The notes below the pieces were generated by a model. It was not told the DNA's origin. It saw only the letters and a program-made list of their open reading frames with translations, and did not search any database. The position numbers and the translations under genes are program-made. Positions 32,082 to 37,204 of a DNA stretch of 37,204 nt are shown here, piece after piece. The stretch spans positions 1 through 37,204 of the forward strand of contig VGTL01000022.1 in NCBI GenBank assembly GCA_016874675.1, given 5' to 3'. The stretch's first letter is position 1. Every line of letters starts with the position of its first letter. The stretch is from Methanobacteriota archaeon. Its GTDB lineage: Archaea > Thermoplasmatota > DTKX01 > VGTL01.

Positions 32082-32748
32082 GAAAACATTGAAGGAAATT
32101 GATGAGCAGGACAATAAGGACAAGCATGCAATCATGACAGCATTTCGCGGGTTCATGGGCATCCGGACCGTTGAAAAGCCGGTCCAGGTTGAGAAGGTCG
32201 ATGCCGATGCTCGCGCCGGGTTCACCGGTATGCGGGACTGGTTGCGTGAGAAAGAGCGCGAACCACTAACGACCAGTGACGGCAAGGTGCTTAAGGGCAT
32301 CATGGTCAAGCGCGTCATCGATGATGATGGCAAGACTGTCGGGTACAAGCCAATCCCGCCCGAGAAGCATCCGGACCCGCCGGTACCAGGCGGGGCGGTC
32401 CCGCCGATGCCGCCAAATCCACTTGAGGTGGAAAAGGCGCAAGAGGATGCGCGTAAGAAGGCGGCAGAACCTGCCGAGCCGAAATCGACACGGCAACCGG
32501 TCTACAATGCATCCGACACCAACGCCCGCGCTAATGCGGCAAAGCACATCAGTTACAGCTTACGGAAAGACGGGCGATTCCACCGGGACTATATTGAGTA
32601 TGAAATACGCGACAGTCTCAAGGTCAGCAAGGACACCGCTAAGGCGGTCACGGACAAGCTTGAGAAACAATATGCGCAATTGTCTAAGGATAGTGAACAA
32701 TCGGCATATGAAAAGACATATCGCATACTGGAGGCTGAGGTTAGATGA
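32074..32748 (+). CDS. Unknown element protein with proline-rich linker
   Basis: 224 residues. A charged N terminus of about 85 residues is followed by a Pro-rich linker (about 90-120) and a C-terminal domain of about 85 residues (AKHISYSLRKDGRFHRDYIE; DSLKVSKDTAKAVTDKLEK) that looks helical. The last part could be a winged-helix-like unit. The leader GGTGCGTAACT-ATG is almost identical to that of the gene at 29841. The next gene overlaps it by 4 bases (ATGA). Confidence 0.65.
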   Translation: MAKKTLKEIDEQDNKDKHAIMTAFRGFMGIRTVEKPVQVEKVDADARAGFTGMRDWLREKEREPLTTSDGKVLKGIMVKRVIDDDGKTVGYKPIPPEKHPDPPVPGGAVPPMPPNPLEVEKAQEDARKKAAEPAEPKSTRQPVYNASDTNARANAAKHISYSLRKDGRFHRDYIEYEIRDSLKVSKDTAKAVTDKLEKQYAQLSKDSEQSAYEKTYRILEAEVR

Positions 32749-33356
32749 GCGAATTTACCGAGAGGATGAGGCGGATAATCAGGTTGCCGTTCAGACCGAT
32801 GGAACCCCGCAAGCCGGATGAGGCGGCACGGATACAGATCCAGCGGGCGCAGAACCAGCTAACGAACACATCGAGGGACAGGGTGAAAGAAATCGGTGAC
32901 CAGATTGCGGCGGTCGAGCTGGACCTAGCGAAGACCGAGGGGAAGGATGACCTACGGTTTCAGGCGCTAATGTCGCAATTAGTACAGCTAAGATATGAGA
33001 GGCACAAGCTCAAGGCAACATTGCGCAAGCCGATAGTATCGGACCGTTTTCAGCATCGGACTATCATCCGAGAGCGGGGACCGATGACCAGCGATGAAAA
33101 AATAAAGTTTGACCGCCGACAAAAGATGATAGCGCAATCGCTCAAGATGCGCCGTGAGAACAAGCATATTCAGATTAAGAAACTGAAAAAGAAAAAGGAA
33201 CAGCAAGCCGCGCAACAGGCGGTCAAGGCGAACCAGCCGAAGGGCGGTCATCCGGATTCACTATTAGCGAACGCCAAGGACGTCGGCGGTGGATGTTTCG
33301 AGTTTCCGAACCCGCCGGGGTCCGACGATGTGCCGGCGATAAAGGCATCGGAGTGA
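32745..33356 (+). CDS. Unknown basic coiled-coil protein
   Basis: 203 residues, rich in Lys, Arg and Gln. Helical segments at about 25-95 (RVKEIGDQIAAVELDLAKTE) and a strongly basic helix at about 125-160 (KLKKKKEQQAAQQAVKANQ) suggest nucleic-acid binding or a scaffold role. The C terminus is a Gly/Pro-rich tail. The family is not recognised. The start overlaps the preceding stop as ATGA. Confidence 0.65.
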   Translation: MSEFTERMRRIIRLPFRPMEPRKPDEAARIQIQRAQNQLTNTSRDRVKEIGDQIAAVELDLAKTEGKDDLRFQALMSQLVQLRYERHKLKATLRKPIVSDRFQHRTIIRERGPMTSDEKIKFDRRQKMIAQSLKMRRENKHIQIKKLKKKKEQQAAQQAVKANQPKGGHPDSLLANAKDVGGGCFEFPNPPGSDDVPAIKASE

Positions 33357-33358
33357 AC

Positions 33359-33520
33359 ATGGCGGAGGATATCGGCATAGTGCATTTCAAGGTCATTCGC
33401 AACATTCAAGAAGCAATCGAATCGTTGAATGATTGGATTCAAATGACCAAGCCGGATATACGGTCTATATCATTTTATAATAATTGTTTGTATGTGAAAT
33501 ATATATTAAAATCGAGGTGA
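33359..33520 (+). CDS. Small unknown protein
   Basis: 53 residues, starting MAEDIGIVHFKVIRNIQEAI and ending ...YVKYILKSR. It looks like a small alpha/beta protein. It lies 2 bases after the preceding stop, and its own stop forms part of the next gene's ribosome-binding site. Confidence 0.5.
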   Translation: MAEDIGIVHFKVIRNIQEAIESLNDWIQMTKPDIRSISFYNNCLYVKYILKSR

Positions 33521-33525
33521 AGGAA

Positions 33526-33867
33526 TTGAACGAAAACAACGACAGAGATATTGAGGTTATGCTCAAGACTGAGCTAAACCATGTCAAGGGCACGGCGAGG
33601 AGCTCGCCGGAGGATGTATTGATTAATCTGTTGAACGACATTGACCGACATGCAAAAAAAGTCTATGCAGTCAATCAGGGCAAGCAAGCCGCGATAGCGG
33701 CGCGCCGTGCAAAGGTCAAGGCTGAACAGGCGGCACGTGCCGAGAGGGATAAGGCGGCTATCGCCAAATTCCATGCTGAGCGGGATGCGCCGAAAGACCC
33801 AAACATATCGCGGGGACGGACATCGACAGAGAAAATCATAGATGCAATTCTAAAGAGGGGGCAATAA
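33526..33867 (+). CDS. Unknown helical protein
   Basis: About 113 residues. The central part is a long Ala/Lys/Arg-rich helix (AAIAARRAKVKAEQAARAER) and the end is a basic region (GRTSTEKIIDAILKRGQ). No ATG fits. A TTG at 33526 lies 5 bases after GAGGTGA, which contains the previous stop, and I take it as the start. The family is not recognised. Confidence 0.55.
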   Translation: MNENNDRDIEVMLKTELNHVKGTARSSPEDVLINLLNDIDRHAKKVYAVNQGKQAAIAARRAKVKAEQAARAERDKAAIAKFHAERDAPKDPNISRGRTSTEKIIDAILKRGQ

Positions 33868-33868
33868 A

Positions 33869-34174
33869 ATGGACAAGGACCAAGCGGTTTTACGACAGAG
33901 AATCATACTGTTAGATGGCAAGATAGATGGATTATGCCGAATGATCCATGCGATATGCAAGCGGGGCGATGGTGACTTAGATGGTATGCTTAAGCAACTT
34001 AAGGAATATGCAATAGAGTTTAGCAGACTCAATCATTCACTTAAACTATCTGATAAACTATGGGCTAAGAAATGCAGTAAGAAGACCGAGAGTAGAATCA
34101 TGTCGGCGCGGGCAGGGCGACCGGCGAGGGACATCGAGACAATACCGGGACCGCGCTATCAGGATGTGGTTTAG
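33869..34174 (+). CDS. Unknown helical protein
   Basis: 101 residues, mainly helical (AVLRQRIILLDGKIDGLCRM; MLKQLKEYAIEFSRLNHSL) with a basic C-terminal tail. It starts one base after the preceding stop. The family is not recognised. Confidence 0.55.
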   Translation: MDKDQAVLRQRIILLDGKIDGLCRMIHAICKRGDGDLDGMLKQLKEYAIEFSRLNHSLKLSDKLWAKKCSKKTESRIMSARAGRPARDIETIPGPRYQDVV

Positions 34175-34336
34175 ATGGCGACCACATGGCATACGACCAT
34201 TGTTCAGGTTATTAGTGCAAGTGATGTAACGGCATTGACAGCAACGCTCCAGGCGCTTGAAGATGCATCACATACAATCAAGTTTGTTCTGCCTCATGGC
34301 GAACACGATAGGATGATCCTATCCACAACAGCATAA
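34175..34336 (+). CDS. Small unknown protein
   Basis: 53 residues, starting MATTWHTTIVQVISASDVTA and ending ILSTTA. The sequence suggests strand-helix-strand. It starts directly after the preceding stop and is the last gene before the structured region, so it closes this transcript. The family is not recognised. Confidence 0.45.
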   Translation: MATTWHTTIVQVISASDVTALTATLQALEDASHTIKFVLPHGEHDRMILSTTA

Positions 34337-34339
34337 CGC

Positions 34340-34466
34340 TCAGGAGTTATCGGACCCTAGCAACTGAGGTGCTGGTTTCACCTACCGGCGAGGGCGGCGC
34401 TTACCAACCCGCCGCCCGCGGCGCGGGGCTTGTACTTTCCCCCGCGCCGTCACATTTATTTTTCTA
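34340..34466 (+). terminator. Tandem GC-rich hairpins with T-rich tail
   Basis: A small stem GGTG / CACC (about 34370-34384) is followed by GGGCGGC / GCCGCCC (34392-34417). A strong stem CGGCGCGGGG / CCCCGCGCCG (34419-34449) and ATTTATTTTTCT come next. It separates two element transcripts. It is GC-rich against an AT-rich background and may also be a structured RNA. I could not fit it to a tRNA. Confidence 0.55.
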
Positions 34467-34520
34467 TCGGAATAAAAGACCATGTCATTCCGTAACGTAC
34501 ATTAGTTCCCCATTAGTAAC

Positions 34521-34530
34521 ATATATTATT
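34521..34530 (+). promoter_or_regulatory. TATA box of the integrase transcript
   Basis: ATATATTATT lies about 40 bases ahead of the ATG at 34565. It starts a three-gene unit ending in the integrase. Confidence 0.5.
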
Positions 34531-34564
34531 ACCATCAAACAATAATAGGAAGCGAGGTCTAATC

Positions 34565-34705
34565 ATGGGGATGAACAAGCAGGGCAAGCAGATACCGAGA
34601 AACGGTTGCGAACGGTGCGGGGGAACGGTCCGGACGTATAAGACATGGTACGGATGGACATGTACCCGGTGCATCCGAGAGATACGGCAGGGTGGACGGT
34701 GGTGA
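34565..34705 (+). CDS. 46-residue zinc ribbon
   Basis: Reads MGMNKQGKQIPRNGCERCGG, then TVRTYKTWYGWTCTRCIREI and a short basic end. Two knuckles (CERC, CTRC) separated by a short hairpin form a minimal zinc ribbon. GAGGT precedes the ATG by 7 bases. It is the first gene of the integrase transcript and could be a DNA-binding cofactor; that is inference from position. Confidence 0.6.
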   Translation: MGMNKQGKQIPRNGCERCGGTVRTYKTWYGWTCTRCIREIRQGGRW

Positions 34706-34712
34706 TACCATC

Positions 34713-34991
34713 ATGAAGGTCAAGATACGAAGACAATGGAATGACTGGCGGGTGGCAAGCGTTGATATTGGCAAAATAACGTCATTACATTGGGATGTTA
34801 TCTCAGGTGGTATTGGTGGGAAAGCTATCAGACCATTCATCATGGGATATGTATGGTGTGATGATGTCGAGGGGGAACTGGCACATTCTTGTATGCATGG
34901 TTCCGGTCCACACCACATCAAGGTCACGGTAGTCAAGAAAGATAATGACCGGGTTGTTTGGGATGCGGTCTTAAAGGCAACATTGATATGA
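34713..34991 (+). CDS. Unknown small beta-rich protein
   Basis: 92 residues. MKVKIRRQWNDWRVASVDIG suggests beta strands, with one Cys-His-rich stretch (HSCMHGSGPHH). A GGTGGTGAT site lies ahead of the ATG at 34713. Its stop overlaps the integrase start (ATGA). The position suggests an integrase accessory role, but the family is not recognised. Confidence 0.5.
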   Translation: MKVKIRRQWNDWRVASVDIGKITSLHWDVISGGIGGKAIRPFIMGYVWCDDVEGELAHSCMHGSGPHHIKVTVVKKDNDRVVWDAVLKATLI

Positions 34992-36325
34992 ACAAACAGC
35001 CCCCAGAAACCCAAGATGAACGGGGTAGGGATACCCCTATACGCGTTCAAGGGAAACCCTTATATGTAGGTAAAATAATGTACCTAACACCGGAAGTGGT
35101 AGGGACAACACATCCGGGGAAGGATGGAAATGACCCCAAGAGCGGCGAAAGCCGCGACAACACCGTTGGGGCCGGTGAGGGACAAGAGCCTATCGTATAT
35201 CAGCCTCTACCGGGGGATGAAACCCTGGTAGATGTTGAGGCAATCAAGGAACAAGCCCACCAAACCTATCGACGGCTGGCACCAAGTTCGTGGAACGAAT
35301 ACGACCGGACCTTTGACCAGTTCGCAGAACATTCGGGCTTGAAAAACTATACCCGCAAGCAACTTGCGACCGGCAACCTGCTCAAGAGATTGATCCTGAA
35401 CTTCATGGACACAGTGCCGGAATACAGCAAGAAAACAAAGAACGCGCACCTACCAATACACATCAGGTACGGTCTAAAGCTTGCGTACCCCATAGACACA
35501 AAGGTCGATTTCCCGAAATTCCCAAGGGTTCGACGCGGCCAAACCCCGGATAATGATATTGTTCGGGAATGGAAAACCGCCATGGACACCATGAAGGATC
35601 CGTACGATTGCCTTGTTTGGGATGGTCCGGCGATGTATGGTCTACGTCCAAGCCACTTCAATAACCTTACATGGGGTGATATCCAGACCGATACACAAGG
35701 CAAGCCAAAGACCATAATCGCCTATGGGTGCGACGATACCGGGAAACGATTCAAGTCCACAAGCCCAATCGGGTTGGTACTTAATCCAACAATCATCGCA
35801 CATCTTGAAGCATGGCGCAAACTCCACCCCGCACCACACCCTGAAAACCCGATACTGCCATACCGGACCGTGACCGGCAAGATACCCGATGTAAAGCGCC
35901 GGATGACCCATGAAGAACACTGGCGGTTATGGAACCGGTTCAAGGACACCTACAAACTCCCACCCTTGCGGGCAAAGGACTTGCGCCATTTCGCAAGCTC
36001 GACCGGGCGGATTGCGGGCATGAGCAAACCGGCTATGTGCCTCATGATGGGGCACGATCCTACCGCAAACCGGGCGGACATGCAAGCCCACTACGACAAT
36101 GTTCCCATGGACCAACTCTTAGCCGAACAACAGGAGAAGCTACCCAATGGTGTTATAGGGGTTCTGGATGCCCCTAAAATCACCATAATAGATGGGTTGC
36201 CCTCCGATGCCATAGACATTGTTCGTGCTTACCTGGACGGCAGGATTGGCGTTATGGACGTTATAACCAAGCTGGACGGCATCCGGCTTAAGTCCGCCAA
36301 GACCCACGAACTATTAGCCCAATAG
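34988..36325 (+). CDS. Tyrosine recombinase (integrase)
   Basis: 445 residues. The N-terminal part (to about 85) is variable. A core-binding SAM-like domain follows (about 90-190, SSWNEYDRTFDQFAEHSGL), then the catalytic domain. Visible catalytic residues are Arg220 (GLRPSHFNNLTW), the KDLRH box with Arg333, His356 (MMGHDP) and the nucleophile Tyr369 (AHYDNV). The first box-II position, usually His, is Lys330. The gene is intact and not split by an att site as SSV-type integrases are. It lies beside the right edge of the element. Confidence 0.88.
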   Translation: MNKQPPETQDERGRDTPIRVQGKPLYVGKIMYLTPEVVGTTHPGKDGNDPKSGESRDNTVGAGEGQEPIVYQPLPGDETLVDVEAIKEQAHQTYRRLAPSSWNEYDRTFDQFAEHSGLKNYTRKQLATGNLLKRLILNFMDTVPEYSKKTKNAHLPIHIRYGLKLAYPIDTKVDFPKFPRVRRGQTPDNDIVREWKTAMDTMKDPYDCLVWDGPAMYGLRPSHFNNLTWGDIQTDTQGKPKTIIAYGCDDTGKRFKSTSPIGLVLNPTIIAHLEAWRKLHPAPHPENPILPYRTVTGKIPDVKRRMTHEEHWRLWNRFKDTYKLPPLRAKDLRHFASSTGRIAGMSKPAMCLMMGHDPTANRADMQAHYDNVPMDQLLAEQQEKLPNGVIGVLDAPKITIIDGLPSDAIDIVRAYLDGRIGVMDVITKLDGIRLKSAKTHELLAQ

Positions 36326-36348
36326 TTGTTTTTTGTTGCTTTTTTCTC
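36326..36348 (+). terminator. Oligo-T terminator after the integrase
   Basis: Two runs of six T (36329-36334 and 36340-36345) lie directly after the stop, the usual archaeal termination signal. Confidence 0.6.
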
Positions 36349-36354
36349 ACAGCG

Positions 36355-36363
36355 AAACCGATT
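36355..36363. other. Candidate attR
   Basis: AAACCGATT lies at the switch from AT-rich element to GC-rich host, 30 bases after the integrase stop. It abuts the TATA box of the next host gene. Confidence 0.45.
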
Positions 36364-36369
36364 TATATG
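36362..36369 (+). promoter_or_regulatory. TATA box of the RecA-like gene
   Basis: TTTATATG lies about 36 bases ahead of the ATG at 36402. It lies directly next to the candidate att core, so integration would leave the promoter working or rebuild it. Confidence 0.5.
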
Positions 36370-36401
36370 GTGACAGTCGATACTCCCGGCGGAGCAATCG
36401 G

Positions 36402-36989
36402 ATGGGAGCGGAGGACGACCTTCGGAAGCAGCTGGCCGGCTTCGGCGAGCGCTCCGCGGTGTCCATCGTGACCGACATCGGCAACTACATCCAGGTCCTC
36501 AAGGGGGTCATCGGCTTCGCCCGTGAAGGGGACCTGCGGTGCGTGTACATCACCTGCACCCTGCCGGCGAAGGTCGTGACCGAGCAGCTGGGCGCCGAGA
36601 ACATCAAGACCGACGGCATCCATTTCATAGACGCGATATCGTTCATGGTGGGCACGGCCCACGACGAGCGCGGGCAGACGATGTACGTCGAGAGCCCCAC
36701 CATGCTCGAGGGCATCATGCTCAAGGTGGACACCTGGCTCAAGCGGCTCAAGGACACGAAGAAGCTCGTCTTCCTGGACTCGGTGAGCACCCTTTCGATG
36801 CACAACGACACCGCTCTCATATCCGAGTTCCTGCACTACTTCGTCAACAACCTGCGGGGCCGGGGGATCCGGACCGTGATACTTTCGGTCTCGGGCCAGA
36901 CCCCCGAGGACGTCGAGAACATCCTGCGGCTCGTGTGCGACGAGACCGTGGTCCTCAAGGGAGAGGAGGGCCCGGCGGACGGGAAGTAG
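36402..36989 (+). CDS. RecA-fold protein without a P-loop (RAD55/DUF7504-like)
   Basis: 195 residues. The fold can be followed by its strands: VSIVTDIGNYIQVLKGVIGF in place of the Walker A region, LRCVYITCTLPAKVV, HFIDAIS, the Walker-B-like strand LVFLDSVSTLSMHND and TVILSVSGQ. No GxxxxGK[ST] motif exists, so it probably does not hydrolyse ATP as RAD55 does. Such domains act as partners or sensors in archaeal signalling. The frame is open from 36333, but the ATG at 36402 fits the TATA box and the change in codon use. It is host DNA. Confidence 0.7.
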   Translation: MGAEDDLRKQLAGFGERSAVSIVTDIGNYIQVLKGVIGFAREGDLRCVYITCTLPAKVVTEQLGAENIKTDGIHFIDAISFMVGTAHDERGQTMYVESPTMLEGIMLKVDTWLKRLKDTKKLVFLDSVSTLSMHNDTALISEFLHYFVNNLRGRGIRTVILSVSGQTPEDVENILRLVCDETVVLKGEEGPADGK

Positions 36990-37016
36990 GCGCGATTTTT
37001 GAAGGGCCCCGGATAA

Positions 37017-37090
37017 AAGTGGAGCAGCGGGCAGCAGTGGGGCAGCGGGCCACGGAAAACGCAGGTCGCAGGGGGCAGGGCGCGGGGCCG
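37017..37090. repeat. Half-hairpin: purine-rich GGGCAGC-type repeats
   Basis: GTGGAGCAGCGGGCAGCAGT is followed by GGGGCAGCGGGCCACGG and GGGGGCAGGGCGCGGGG. It is a degenerate purine arm without a partner, downstream of the RecA-like gene. Confidence 0.5.
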
Positions 37091-37116
37091 GCCCGGCCGT
37101 CGGGCCAACCCCAATG

Positions 37117-37125
37117 TATATATAT
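37117..37125. promoter_or_regulatory. TATA-like element near the window end
   Basis: TATATATAT is the same on both strands. On the plus strand it could serve a gene or RNA starting near 37142; a possible ATG lies at 37166 but the window ends 39 bases later. Confidence 0.35.
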
Positions 37126-37204
37126 GGCTGCATCGGAAGCCCGGGGAGCCCCGGCGCGCTCCAGAATGTCATGCAGGGGCCCACGGCCGGGCACTTTCAC
37201 TCTC

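Larger units (their letters stand above)
27708..36363. mobile_element. Integrated genetic element with tyrosine integrase
   Basis: A block of about 8.6 kb with markedly lower GC content and different codon use than the flanks. Nearly all its genes are on the plus strand, many are tiny, and it ends at its right side in an intact integrase. A 9-base direct repeat AAACCGATT lies at both edges. I recognise no capsid, packaging ATPase, conjugation or replication gene, so whether it is a provirus or an integrated plasmid is open. Confidence 0.8.

Noticed and set aside
34340-34470. tRNA gene as integration target
   Set aside because: No cloverleaf, anticodon arm or T-loop consensus can be fitted; the stems are simple hairpins.
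27817-36382. TGGTGACA-(A/G)-TC repeat at 27818 and 36368 as att site
   Set aside because: It has mismatches and does not sit at the left composition change; AAACCGATT fits both edges better.
37100-37204. SRP RNA or RNase P RNA at the window end
   Set aside because: No conserved SRP tetraloop region or RNase P core motif is visible in the short stretch available.

Overview
The window is archaeal chromosome. It carries two group II chaperonin (thermosome) genes, an HVO_0476-family zinc protein, an archaeal UbiA prenyltransferase, RAD55/KaiC-like and DUF835 proteins, a TPD-motif nuclease, and TATA boxes about 25-30 bases ahead of many (often leaderless) starts. The host DNA is very GC-rich. The mix of RAD55-like ATPase, DUF835 coiled-coil protein and a cytoplasmic tract rich in NG dipeptides fits a high-GC member of the Thermoplasmatota; that placement is inference, since there is no rRNA gene here.

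Layout of host DNA. 250-3730: two tandem thermosome genes (minus). 3913-4398: zinc protein with a histone-H1-like tail (plus). 4423-6515: minus-strand genes for an unknown acidic/proline-rich protein, a metallophosphoesterase C-terminal remnant, a mini zinc ribbon, a PqqD-like protein and a small membrane protein. 6841-11172: a 1443-residue membrane-anchored surface protein with eleven tandem modules. 11358-13808: UbiA prenyltransferase and an MFS transporter. 13500-23406: a long minus-strand run read in the order RAD55/KaiC-like ATPase, giant DUF835 coiled-coil transmembrane protein, second transmembrane protein with two DGAFSDW ectodomains, TPD nuclease, small membrane protein, HAD phosphatase. 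23809-24546: HVO_0476 zinc protein (minus). 24862-27688: the TrkA-TrkH potassium uptake pair (plus). 36402-36989: a RecA-fold protein that lacks a P-loop.

Between TrkH and this last gene (about 27708-36363) lies an AT-richer, almost wholly plus-strand block of about 8.6 kb that ends in an intact tyrosine integrase. It is an integrated mobile element. A 9-base repeat AAACCGATT sits exactly at both composition switches and is a candidate att core. The element encodes many small proteins, several shorter than 60 residues (a four-motif DnaJ-type zinc protein, a 42-residue ribbon-helix-helix protein, a zinc ribbon). It also has an iteron-like palindrome cluster that could be a replication origin, and I recognise no capsid, packaging ATPase or replicase in it.

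Two things stand out as possibly undescribed. First, the ATPase / DUF835-coiled-coil / DGxFSDW operon looks like a trans-envelope apparatus linking a cytoplasmic KaiC-like ATPase through long helical arms to the cell surface. Second, most longer host intergenic regions hold members of a family of large hairpins built of degenerate 7-8-base repeats, always purine arm first on the plus strand. The repeat unit differs from site to site but the two arms of a site match, and one copy lies inside the HVO_0476 coding sequence.
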